DNA of 64,000 nt, from positions 62,001-126,000 of the forward strand of contig BLJB01000125.1 in assembly GCA_013423325.1 (NCBI GenBank). The letters are read 5' to 3'. Position numbers and translations under genes: made by a program. This document shows, in pieces, positions 1 through 10,800 of the stretch. Every line of letters begins with the position of its first letter. Position 1 is the first letter of the stretch. Source of the DNA: Usnea hakonensis. Its lineage: Eukaryota; Ascomycota; Lecanoromycetes; Lecanorales; Parmeliaceae. Under the pieces are notes generated by a model that saw only the letters and a program-made list of their open reading frames with translations, made no database searches and was not told the origin of the DNA.

Positions 1-75
1 CCTCCTGGATTAGCTTTCAGTCCACAAGACATGTCTTGGGAGCAAGCCACTCCCAAGATAAGTGGCAGAACTTAG

Positions 76-1516
76 ATATCGCCTTGGAAGAGAATTGCTA
101 ATTCTGAATTCATTAAAGCTCTGGAGAAGTTCGCTCGCTACTTTGAGGTTGAAGCTAGAATTCTGGATGTCAGCAAGCAAAGCAAGTACAGACTCGACCC
201 CAAGCTTGTAAAGGAGAACATTGATGAAAACACCATCGGTGTCTTTGTGATTATGGGTAGCACCTATACTGGGCATTATGAGCCCGTCGAAGAGATTTCA
301 AAGATCTTGGACGATTATGAACAGAAAACCGGGAACGATATTCCCATTCATGTAGATGCTGCCAGCGGAGGTTTCATCGCTCCGTTCACACATGCCCAGG
401 CTGGTGGACCAAAATGGTACATACTCCTTTGACCAAGCTTTCGGATCCAAGGGTATTCGCGCTCTTGGATGCGCAGCAGCTGGCTTTGTGACGTTGAAAT
501 CTGGCGCTTACTGAACGATGGATAGGAATTTTGCCCTCCCTCGCGTAAAATCGATCAACACCTCTGGTCATAAATTTGGCCTCGTCTATGCGGGTGGGCA
601 GGGCTACAAGACCTCTCAAGGTCTGACCCTGATTGTCTCTCAAATGCTGATGGGCTTCTAGGTGTAGGATGGATCATCTGGCGAGACGAGTCGTACCTTC
701 CCAAGCATTTGATCTTTGAGTTGCATTACCTCGGTGGAACGGAAGAGTCATACACTCTCAACTTCTCTCGTCCAGGTGCCCAAATCATCGCCCAGTACTA
801 TAACCTTATTCATCTCGGCTTCGATGGATTTAGGGCTGTCATGGAAAATTGCCTTTCCAACGCGCGCCTCCTGAGCAAGTCCCTCGAAGGCACTGGGTGG
901 TGTAAGTATTCTCCTTGTTATTCATTTTTCCTTTGTTGAACCAGCTGTGAAGTCAAGGGACGTGCCTCGAATGTGTCTGTCCACTCTCTAGGCATACTCT
1001 TAGGCTCAAGATACTCTCTTCACTAGGCTGTACTGACTACTGAATCGTGATCCAGACACCTGTGTTTCCGATATTCACCGCAAGCATACAGAAGTTGCCA
1101 AAACAGAGGCCGAGACCAGTGCGGACTATGTTGCGGGCCTCCCAGTTGTTGCCTTTCATTTGTCCGATGCTTTCAAAAAGGAATACAGCCATGTCAAGCA
1201 AGAGAGTATCAGCACTCTCCTGCGTGCTAAGCAGTACATCATTCCCAACTATCCTCTTCCTCCAACCATGGAAAAAACGGAGATTCTGCGCGTTGTTGTA
1301 CGCGAGAGCATGTCACTCGACCTTCTCGATCGGCTAGTTACGGACATTATCGCCATCACCGAGCAGTTGATGCAATCTGATCCCTTGGATTTGTCGGCAT
1401 TCCAGCCCGGTGCAACGACCATCGAAAAGCAGTACCAGAGCAAAGGGGTTGACCATGCCAACAAGCACAAGGCACAGAGACCAATGAGCAAGGGCGTCCA
1501 CCGTAGTGTCTGCTAA
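76..1516 (+). CDS. gad: Glutamate decarboxylase, 3' part (5' end missing or degenerate)
   Basis: PLP-dependent decarboxylase that converts glutamate to GABA and CO2 (GABA shunt). The best exon set is 76-416, 526-593, 662-901 and 1056-1516, with introns 417-525, 594-661 and 902-1055; all have GT-AG ends and restore the frame. Family signatures seen are GSTYTGHYE, HVDAASGGF, the PLP-lysine motif SINTSGHKFG, GVGWIIWRDE, FSRPGAQ and the C-terminal PMSKGVHRSVC. The stop codon is TAA at 1514-1516. The gene starts outside the window. An in-frame TAG at 73-75 blocks extension to the left, although a KWQN-like trace of the family lies in another frame at about 55-70. This suggests an unrecognised intron, a frameshift or 5' decay. 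The downstream exons look intact and well conserved. The family call is firm; whether the gene is functional is not known. Confidence 0.85.
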
Positions 1517-2342
1517 ACGAAAAGGTCAGCATTTCGAAAGAAAAGTACACGAGAAAAATTGCAAAGCTGCTGGACCAAGGGAAAAGTCTTTCTTTAAAGT
1601 TGCATATACAAAAGCATAAGAAGTCAGGTTAGAGCACATAAAAGATGAGATTGAAGATAAATGATAATGAAACCCGTGGGAAGGGTGTGATTCTCATGCA
1701 ACAGTAAAGTAATTCGTTAGAAATGATATTGCAAATGACGACTTAGATCTCGGCGGAGATTACTAGACGAGCGTTGTCCATGCCAGTCACTTATTATTAT
1801 TGTTATTATTGATATTATTATTGCATTTCTCATGGGTCATGGTAATTTTGATGCTGATACATACTCATGTGACCACGTCCTTTAGCGACGTCTTCTCTTT
1901 TCTTCCTACCCTTGTCTTCACCACACTTCGCCGCGAATTTACATATTCTCAGAGCGAAGGATCCATAGCACAGCAGCTCAAGAACTCGCCAAAGCATGTT
2001 CGACGACGGCTTAGCAGGGCTGGACAAGGCTCTTCTCGTGAAGCTTTCCGATGGGGTGGAGGTGAGAATACCCAAGGATTTTTCGAATATATCACGTGAA
2101 GCTGGTCAATACACGAACAAAACATGTAGACTACAGCGTTGAAGAATAGCACCTTTCATCATCAACAAAGAAGCGGCCCATGTTCAGTAATACATTTTTA
2201 TAACCCTTGCACATTAAGACCCAGTTCACTAACCTATCCAATCCGATCCATCCACAAGACGCTTGCTGTTACAGACTCGTGCACTTTGGGTCCTATGTAC
2301 CCTCTCCATCCTGAACTCATCGCGCGCTTCAAGCATCACGGT
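1517..2342. other. Intergenic, tail-to-tail spacer
   Basis: Spacer between the 3' ends of the decarboxylase and ammonium transporter genes, so it probably holds both 3' UTRs. It contains an imperfect TTA/TTATTATTG microsatellite at about 1791-1826. The reading frames here are short, overlap on both strands and resemble no family I know. Confidence 0.6.
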
Positions 2343-4152
2343 TCAACCGTCATGCTTCTCACTCTCAAATTTCATACCATGTCTATCACCTCCTATCCCA
2401 GTGTGTTTTTCTCCGCTGTCTTGGCTACTGCCCTCGGCTGGATCCTTGCCCATAATCATATTTTTTTGCTCCGCGATGCCGTGTCGGTCATGTTGCGGCA
2501 GATCGACCTCGCCGTTTCGCGGATCCGAGCTCGCGGGTGTCCACGCTAAGTAGTCCCGCCTGACCTCGACGTAGTCGTACGCAAATTCGCCGAGCTGGTC
2601 GTCGTCCATGCCCAAGAGCTCGGCTTCTTCCGACGCACGCAGGTGGAGGCCCGGGATGTAGTTGATGGCGTACGCCAGAAGGAGACTGATGGAAAAGGCC
2701 CATCCGGTCGCGGCGAGGACGTAGGCGAGTTGGACATAGAATTGGCGGTAATTGTGGTTGATCCAGCCGCCCGTGATGATGCCGGTGTTGACGCCGTCGA
2801 GTCCGATGATATAGGTCGCGCTGAAGAGCGCATTGGCCATCAACCCGAGCATCCCTGCGACGCCGTGCTCGGCGAAGACGTCCATTGCGTCGTCAATACG
2901 AAAGTAGTATTTCACTGGGATGCGTTAGAATGGGGACAGGACAAGTTTGCGGATGATCGTACATTTAGTAGCATAATTGCAGGTCACTCCGGTCACGACG
3001 CCCAGTATTATCGAACCCCAAGGGGTGCAGTATCCAGATGCAGGCGTGGCGGCAACAAGGCCAGAAATGGCACCTGAGCACCACCCTACCATGGACCATT
3101 TTCTCGCCAATCTCCAATCAAGAAGTGTCCATGACGCAGCACCGAACATGGCCGTCAGATTAGTGTTCCAGCAAGCTTGTACCGCTCTCAGATTCGCCCC
3201 AAATGAAGACCCTCCGTTGAATCCCAGCCAACCGAACCAAAGGAAGACGGTGCCCAACACGATCAATGAGACATTGTGCGGACGGAAGTTGGCCATCATC
3301 TTCTCCTGGCGTTTACCAAGTACTAAAGAGTATGCCAGAGCGGACATGCCAGAGCCTATCTCGACGGGCCCGCCGCCAGCGTAATCCTTGACGCCGTATT
3401 TGAAGCCCCAGCCGTTGATATTCCAACCCCAATAAGCAATCGGACAGTAGACAATGGTGGCCCAACAGAAAAGGAAAACCATCATGGGTACAACACGACC
3501 TCGTTCAGCGACAGCGCCCGCCGTAATGGCGGCAGTGGTAGCGCAGAATTGCAACTGTAGGAGGCTATCAGCATAAACTAAAGCAGACGAAGAGCAAGCG
3601 CTCCGAGTACCTGATAGAAAGCGTACAGCAGCTCCGGAATCAGCGGAGAACCGGGACTTGGAGCGCCGAGGGTATTGGTCAAACCAAAATGCTTCAGATC
3701 TCCAATGAAGCCGCTCGTCCCCTGTGCTGAAAATGCCAGCGAATAGCCCCAAAAGTACCATTGGAATGTGATGACAGAGAACGAGGCCATGGTAACCCAA
3801 ATCATCGTCAGAGCAGACTTCCTCCGGGCCAAGCCTGAGTAGAGGAATCCTAACCCCGGTATCATGACTACCACCATAGCCGAAGCAACCAGAATGTAGG
3901 CTTGATCTCCAGGGGAGTACCATTGATTTAGATTTTCCACGGCTAGGATACTTGTAAGCTACGTTCACGGTACAGCGAAATCGTGGAGCTCGACAGGAGA
4001 CGAATGGTTGCGGAGTGAAGAAGATGCGGAAGATGAAGGGTAGACTCACAGGAGTCACCACCGGAGAGTGGATTGGTGCCGTTGAAAGAGGTCGGGGCTC
4101 CAATCCATGAGTATGACGGGGCAAAGCCCGTGGGAGCAGGATAGCTGGTCAT
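2343..4152 (-). CDS. mep: Ammonium transporter, Mep/Amt family (Mep1/3-like pore)
   Basis: Integral plasma-membrane ammonium permease. Exons (minus strand) are 4152-4050, 3942-3611, 3554-2963 and 2914-2343, giving 532 residues; introns are 107, 56 and 48 bases with GT-AG ends. Family marks include WYSPGDQAY near the N-terminus, GLGFLYSGLARRKSA, TAGAVAERGR, WFGWLGFNGGS and RIDDAMDVFAEHGVAG, with about 11 hydrophobic helices. At the first twin-histidine position the protein has Glu210 (GGPVEIGSG), while the second histidine is present as His359. That E/H pair is typical of yeast Mep1 and Mep3; Mep2-type sensors have H/H. The cytosolic tail is acidic, then basic (about 90 residues). The ATG at 4152 fits the family N-terminus. 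GATA motifs upstream suggest nitrogen control. The family call is firm. Confidence 0.93.
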
Positions 4153-4449
4153 GTTGATGGTTGGGGGAGGGGGGGGTTGAAAGTGCCGAGCTCGTCAACA
4201 GGGGTTTTTCGAATGTGTGGCTTATATCTCCAGGAGCCAAGCATCCGAATTGGGTAATAGGTCACGTGGGCGGTAAGGTCGAAGATGGGGGACACAGCTT
4301 CGCCGATATGAGAATGTAAAAAGAGGAATGAAGAGTCAGGGTGTGGAAGAGTTTTATGGGGTTTCTTTTTTTTTTTCCTTCTTTTTTTTTCCTCGGCATG
4401 TCACGCAGGCTGGAGGCCTTTGTGGGGGAGGGGGAGTCCTGCGGGGGCC

Positions 4450-4461
4450 TTATCGGTTATC
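4450..4461 (-). promoter_or_regulatory. Paired GATA sites upstream of the ammonium transporter
   Basis: Two GATAA cores on the minus strand (plus-strand TTATC at 4450-4454 and 4457-4461) lie about 300 bases upstream of the transporter ATG. Further HGATAR matches lie near 4771 and 5209. Closely spaced GATA pairs are known targets of AreA/NIT2-type nitrogen regulators in fungi, and ammonium permeases are classical targets. The role here is inferred from position and motif only. Confidence 0.4.
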
Positions 4462-5120
4462 AAACACATGTTATGGCATTGTTAAAAACAGACAAAAACA
4501 CGGGGAAAGATGACGAATGGTGCCTGGACCAATTGGACTGCGAAAGAAACGGCCGAGACTACCGTGTTGGATTGATGATACCACCATCTTAAGTACTTTG
4601 TAATAATGATAATGAACCGAACGCCATTCCCGCCGTTAGGTTTGTCTCGGTCTCACGTCGATCAAGTCAATATTAATAAATAATAGGTATGGTATAAAGT
4701 AGCCTTTTCTTTTTGATGGACATTATTCATGCTGAACCTTGTATGTGATGAGCGGATGGACAAGATGACAGATAAAAATTATAAGGCACTTTGACTTGAC
4801 GCCGAGAAGGCTACCTTAGGTACTTGACGTTAACGCTTTACGGTAAAGTAAAGTTTTACAACTCTGTCCGAGGGTCATTTTTTGTTTTCTAATTGTCAAT
4901 CAACGTCATTACTATTAGATAATTACACTCTACTGCAATTGTTTTTCTTTGTCCAATGCCATTGTCAGACTCGATAAAAAAAAAAGCAACAAACAGCATC
5001 CACGATTGACTAGACGGGGACTGGTCAAACGTAGAATTTGCGGCGACAAAACCTGAATGAAGCTATGACGAAAATCTATTAAGTACCTTATTTCCCGTGC
5101 CACAATGTGGGCTGTGGGAT

Positions 5121-5170
5121 GTCTTGGCATGTCTTGGCATGTCTTGGCATATCTTGGCACATCTTGGCAC
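5121..5170. repeat. 10-base tandem repeat, five copies
   Basis: Five head-to-tail copies of RTCTTGGCAY: three are identical (GTCTTGGCAT, 5121-5150) and two are variants (ATCTTGGCAC, 5151-5170). The period matches about one DNA helical turn. It lies in the spacer between the ammonium transporter and the Cys-rich protein gene, about 970 bases upstream of the transporter ATG. A CATGTCC half-copy follows. Confidence 0.9.
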
Positions 5171-5390
5171 ATGTCCATTTCCTGAGTGTGTGATTGGTTA
5201 GATGGCTTCTTATCTATACTTTGTTGTTCCTTGGACTTCTTTTGGATTTAAGAAATATTGACAATATCAAAATCTGTTTCAACTCCTGACACTAACACCT
5301 GTGTCACTGTCGTGTGCCCTTTATAATTACTAAGATCTTCAACCCACACTGTGCGACCTCATGTCCGCCCCCCCTTGGTCCCATTCCCCC

Positions 5391-6413
5391 TCACCCCGTA
5401 CATAGCATGTCTACATCATTTACTTCATCCTCCATCTCTTCCTCCCAATCCTCGCCTTCTACCGGCAAAGCCGGCGGCGACAACGCAGTCCCAATCCCCC
5501 CGGCAGTCCAGTTCCATACACTACGCATCGGTGAGACTGGCGAATCATCATCATCATCATCATCATCATCCGACAGAGTTGCCGAGCCCTGCTCGAATTT
5601 GAAGTCGAATGGTGTTTGAATTGCATCTGGCTGGCGGCTCTTGGTATCACTATCCTTGGATTTCGAAAAGTCCATGACAGGATAATGAAGGCCTAGGCCG
5701 TTGAATCTTGGCATTGCATCCACAGAGGGTAACGCTTGCTGATCTTCTTCTTCTATTGGCGATAACGAGCCTTTGGCTACTTGCATCGTGTGCTTTTCTG
5801 CTGCTCTCCTGAATTTTTCGACATGGTCTCTGGTACTCTCTTGGACTCTTATCTTGCCCTTGATCAACGACCTGTCTTGCTTCTTATCGAGACGATTACG
5901 GTCAGTATATTCAAGCTTGGCATTTTGAATTGCATCTTGTTCCTTCCAATGGCAGCAGCTCGGAAAGTCGCATTCGTCTTGGCAGTGCTTTGCCCTATGC
6001 CTTACAGATCTTCCGTTCGTCGCTCCTTTCCATTTACCAAAATCTTCCCATCCAGTGTAATCAAATTCACTAACGCAAGCTCTGTGCTTCTTCACCTTGC
6101 CGCTGATTGGATCGACGGTGGTGCCGCCGCAAAAGTAGTGCCCATCTTGAAGACACCTTCTGGTGGCCCCAAGAGGGTACCGAGTATGGCATTTGTGGCA
6201 AGACCAGATCCAAGGCATCGGTGTCGAGGGAAACTCAAACGCAACCGGGTATCTCTCGTCGAAAACATGTGGAGGTATGGCTGAGGGGCTTGGGAGGCTG
6301 GGGAAGTGCAGACCGGCACTAGGCGACTTGGGACTGGCAGGAGAGGTTGGACCTGAAAGTATGCGAAGACCCGAGGGCTTCATGGGCGCAAAAGAGGGTC
6401 TGGGTCTACCCAT
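5391..6413 (-). CDS. Conserved fungal Cys/His-rich protein of unknown function, poly-Asp tract
   Basis: A single-exon frame of 340 residues. I do not recognise a named domain, but the pattern looks like a conserved fungal family. After a Pro/Ser-rich N-terminus (residues 1-65) comes a dense block with CHKCHTRYPLGATRRC at about 72-87, GHYFC at 91-95, KKHRAC at about 108-113 and C-x3-C-x4-CC at 144-154. The spacing suggests structural metal binding. GWEDFGKWKG at 121-130 is aromatic-rich. The C-terminal third is disordered, with a run of Asp encoded by GAT repeats (plus strand CAT/TCA repeats at 5544-5570), which may vary in length between strains. There is no signal peptide or membrane segment. 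The ATG at 6413 is the first in frame. The function is unknown; a zinc-binding role is inference. Confidence 0.8.
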   Translation of the reverse strand: MGRPRPSFAPMKPSGLRILSGPTSPASPKSPSAGLHFPSLPSPSAIPPHVFDERYPVAFEFPSTPMPWIWSCHKCHTRYPLGATRRCLQDGHYFCGGTTVDPISGKVKKHRACVSEFDYTGWEDFGKWKGATNGRSVRHRAKHCQDECDFPSCCHWKEQDAIQNAKLEYTDRNRLDKKQDRSLIKGKIRVQESTRDHVEKFRRAAEKHTMQVAKGSLSPIEEEDQQALPSVDAMPRFNGLGLHYPVMDFSKSKDSDTKSRQPDAIQTPFDFKFEQGSATLSDDDDDDDDDSPVSPMRSVWNWTAGGIGTALSPPALPVEGEDWEEEMEDEVNDVDMLCTG

Positions 6414-7864
6414 TTGCAGATTTACATCGAACCAAGTGATCGACCAGCGGTAAGTCTGAGGAGCAGGTCAAGAAACCGAGAGAAAGAGAGCTTCGAGTGT
6501 GAGTAAAAGAAGACCAGCTTCTTCACTGTCTGCTGAAATCAAAACTTGAGCGATGCTCTATTTGTACTGCGGAAAAGAAAAATAGGCAAGACGGAGCTGG
6601 CACTATAGGGACAAATTCAGATCGAAATAATGAAGAAAGGATTGATATACTTGGTGCACGTGGCAGCACTACATTGTCCTTTGTTGTCAGAGGGTCTTCT
6701 ATTCTTGGGAACGTTGGCGGATCAAGGCCGAGACGTCACTTTTGTCTTTGTTACAACGGAACCTTCGACATCCCGCCCTGCTTTGTTTCTTATAAACCCA
6801 CTAAACTGAAGTACTCTCTCCAAGTCAAAGGGACAGGGCGACAAAAAAGACCAGAAGGTCCGTGTTCCAGAGTTCGGGGTTTGGGTTTCACATAGGGCAA
6901 TGAACGTATTTATAGAGTGGTGGCAAGGAGGGTCCCGCGAAAACACAAAAGAAAAAAGCTGGGTCAAGTCCGTCATACACATTTTTGTAGGACACCGGCT
7001 TCAGCATTCATCCCGGAATTCTGTGGAATCCCTTATCCTATCTTACATTCCATCACACATCAAGCGTGGAACCACCACGAACATAGCTGAAGAAATAGCC
7101 CAACACCACCGCATTGACAAAACCACCTCTTCCCCTCGCTCATCTCCCCATGTCACCAACGTGCATCTAACCAACTTCCATCTCCCCCTTTTGTTCCTCG
7201 GAAAGAAGTCACATGCGCTTGGCCGGCGACAGCGTCGATACGCCAGACATTCTTTTTCAACAAGAACATCATTAGGAAAGAGTTTGATGAATCTGTGATT
7301 TCAAAGATCGAAAATGGCGGTCAAAATTTCTTCGTTTTAGGGGAAGGGGTAGAGTGCTTCTTTCCTTGTGTAGTTTCTTTCCACTAATTTCTTATCTCTT
7401 CTTGTTGGCTTGAGAGGGTGAGAGGCGGAAAAGGTTGCGGGGATTGAGTTATTTTTCCAAGGTAGGGAACGCGAGATAGTGCGATTCGTGTCACGAGAGG
7501 CAGGAGAGTTGGATTCGGCGAGAAAGGTTGGAGCGATGAGGCCAGAGTGGCGTCGGATCGGGCTCGGTCCTCTGATTTAGTAAGATATTCATGTTGTGCT
7601 GGATTTGGAAGTGGTATGAGGGCATTGAATGTATACAGTAGTATTGGGTTGACGGTGATTAGATCGACCTCATGATAAAAGAAGAATGTTCATTTGCTTT
7701 ATATCCAACCATCTAGCTATGCACACAGGCAAAGTCCATTCAATGCACCCTGCTCGCTAACCTGTGACTTTCGTTCTCCCAATTAATTCCTAGGTATGCT
7801 GTCATTGAATCGTTAAAATTAAAGGACGTAATAGACATCGCAATCCGCTGTGAATTAATGTCTC
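6414..7864. other. Intergenic: promoter of Cys-rich gene and 3' flank of lah
   Basis: The right part should contain the 3' UTR of the giant gene ending at 7865; the left part is the promoter of the gene starting at 6413. The longest frame (6900-7298, plus) has biased, low-complexity content and no family resemblance, so it is not called. Nothing else is evident. Confidence 0.5.
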
Positions 7865-10800
7865 TTATATCATGCCTCCCTCCATTCGTACATCGCTCCC
7901 CGCAAGACTTGCTTCGCTTCTCCCACCTTGCGCGCTCAAAACCCTCACCGTCTTCTTCCCCTTTGACCCTTCTGCCGTCAAAACTTGGGCCGGGCAGACC
8001 ACAATCTGCTCATCATCATCTTCGTTCTTGACCACCAGCGGGAAGAGCACCATTCTCACCACTGCGTGTTGCTCCTGTAAAGCCTCGTTTGAGGACGTAG
8101 CACCGCTGCGCTCATTCATGGTAAGCGCGCTGAAGTACACCTTTCGCGCCAAGTCGCCATTGGTATCGTACTCGGGCTGCAGAGGTGGGAGCATGGTGTA
8201 CTCCGCACGCTGGGTACGCATCTCGATCGACAAGTCGACCGCTGTGTCTATGACTTTCCGGAGTGAATCCTGGATTTGGCCAACGAGATGAGATGGTGGT
8301 GGAAGGAATGTAGCTAGCGTGTCGTAGATCTCATGAACGACCGCTTCAGTATCTGCAGCACGTTGATTCTCAAACGCTTCTCGCTTCATTAACAGTGTTA
8401 GAGTTGTTGCCCGCCATTTGTGCACGGCGCCAATAGGACCAACTCCCTGGAGCGTCTTTTCAAGATTTTTGAGCTTCTGACGTTGCTCGCGGTCCATGCC
8501 GAAGAGATAGCGAGTGAAGATGAATTCCCAAATCATTGTCATGACCACGGACATGAAAACATCACGCCTCTTTACTCTGTCGGAGAGGTAATCATCGATG
8601 TCAGAGCCATCCAAGATGGTATTTTCCATGCGATCTACGACTTTCTCGTCCTTAATCGCGCTGGCGAGGTAGCATGCTTTCATGTCCGAAAACTTTGAGA
8701 ACCTCAGTACCCATTGTTGGACATGCTGGCAAAGTGTTTGGCACTGAGAATCGAAATAATCCTCGTCTCGTTCGACGAAGCTATCACTGTTCCTGGATGC
8801 CAGTAATTGCTGCTGCAGATTTCGAACTTGCTGCTTGGCGTTCTCGAGCTCGCTTTGTAAGCGGCGCAACTCGAGGTTCTTTTCGTCAAGGGCCACATTT
8901 ACCTCGTGGCGAACAATGTCCTCCATGCCAGTGGACAATTGAGTATGCTGCTCTCTGAGGTCCTCCAAATCTCTCGTGGATTGTTGCCATTGCTCGTGAG
9001 TATGTGCATGCTCGGCACTTAGCTGAGCATATCTCTGTTCGTGCTCCTCGTTTACACCTTGGGAAGCGGCTAGTCCCTCGTTGACTTCTGTGAGATGAGC
9101 TGCTTGATCATGCAAGTGTTCGATTATCTGTTTCAATTCACCGAGTTCGGATTCCTTTCGTTCCAGATAGATTTTATGCTCTTGCATGGCTTCTTCGTAG
9201 GCATGCCGTTCCTGACTGTGGTCACGTGCTAGGTCATCTAGAGCTCTCTCCGCCGTCAGCTTCTGACTCGCCAGGAGTCGATTTTCAGACACGATTTGAT
9301 CAAGTCTGGTCTCTAGCTCCAGGAGTTGCATGCTTTGCCTTTTGCGCATGCTTGGTGGACGCGTTGGAGACATTGGCGATTGCCCGCGCACATCGCCCCA
9401 CCCTTCCTGTAAAACGTGATCAGTTCTGGAGATGATAATTGTACATAGAATCAATTTTTTTTGGATTACTTACATAGACATTGGCCATATTGACGGGGGA
9501 TGTGGCTTTGTCGGTAATGGCGTCGTGGGTTGAAGAAGATTGAGATGGAAGGTCCGGGTCAAATTGAAGTTCTTCGGAGCTAATCTTATTTTTTTTAGCG
9601 CGACCCCGCAAATCCCCACTAGCGCTACGGTCGACACGTCGCAAGGGTGGTGTAGGTGTAGCGGAGGAACGATAACTCAGTCCACTCGCTGATCGAATTT
9701 GATCCGGTGTTCGGATAATTGCATATATACTATTCTCCGTCTCCGAGTGCACGCTCGCTGCACTCCTTGTTCGATAATCATCATCTCTATGCTGAGGCCT
9801 GACACCTGCCAGCCCGCTATGATGACCCGACAAGGTGGACAACTCATCTGAGTTGAGGCTTCTGTTGCGCTCCTCGACTGCACCCTGTTCTTCATCAGCT
9901 ACCAATACAGGCTGATGACTAGCCACATATCCTCCGGCTCCATCGTCTTCGAGTGGTGCTGAACGCGTCCTTCGACTCTGGACATCTGATTCAGGGGATC
10001 CAACGTCCGACATAGCGCGCTTGTCCTTTTTATGCAGCGCTGACCTATCTGTATCATGCTCCGAGATACTATCTAGTCTTCGGCGACCACGGCTTTCCTT
10101 CGAAAGTGGACTTCTGGAACGAGATAGTAAGTCATCTTCGTAACTTCGGGGGCCTCCAAACAGTGACGATTCGGTGTGTTCTTGATTGCCTATAGATATG
10201 CCGTCGCCTCTTGATTCCGGAGCATGCTCGGAAACGCTGTCTGATCTACCTCCCCTCGACGCTTCTCGCGACTGCTGTTGCGGTAATATCTCGCGGTCAA
10301 CCGACCGAGTTGGCTCTTGACCGATGGGTTCGAGACGGGGCGAAACATCTTGGTCCTGTGGTTTGGCGACTGTCTTCTCCCTTGCCGAAGGCGAGGAATC
10401 GAAAAGCGCTGACGATCTGTCCTTGGTGGTAGAGCTCACTGGAGAAGGTTCTCGTGGCTCCGCTGCCATTGCTTGCCGACGCCGACGGCGCTGGATGTCA
10501 AAGCCAGAATCCGCGGAGTCATCACTATCGTATGCAGCTTCTGGTTTCCGCCTTGATCGGTTTTGTTTCTCCTTTGGTCTTGACACAGAGACATCATAGT
10601 CCGCGCTAGCTTCTATAGATATCTCTAATGGGTCTCTAGATATTGATCTTTGACGCTCATCAGTCTCAGGACCATAATTGTGTCGGTGCTGCAAAGGTCC
10701 GACCCTTTCTTCAAAATCTGTAGGCCCGTTCAACTCCGCCGGCTCTTCTAACCTCCCGGGTTCATCGTCGAAGGTTGGGCTTGTTTCAGTATCTGGATAA

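Larger units (their letters stand above)
4153..5390. other. Intergenic: promoter of ammonium transporter and 3' flank of next gene
   Basis: Upstream region of the transporter and downstream flank of the gene ending at 5391. It holds the GATA pair at 4450-4461, two T-rich runs around 4366-4392, a TACCTTAGGTAC element at 4812-4823 and a 10-base tandem repeat at 5121-5170. I see no credible gene. Confidence 0.6.

Noticed and set aside
3943..3961. Acceptor at ACAAG (about 3953) for exon 2 of the ammonium transporter
   Set aside because: It leaves the reading frame out of phase. The CTAG acceptor at 3943-3946 restores DSSVENLNQWY and the frame.
5121..5170. CRISPR-like array
   Set aside because: The units are 10 bases head to tail without spacers and the genome is eukaryotic, so it is a simple tandem repeat.
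6900..7298. 132-codon plus-strand frame in the spacer
   Set aside because: No recognisable domain, biased composition and no splice or promoter context.
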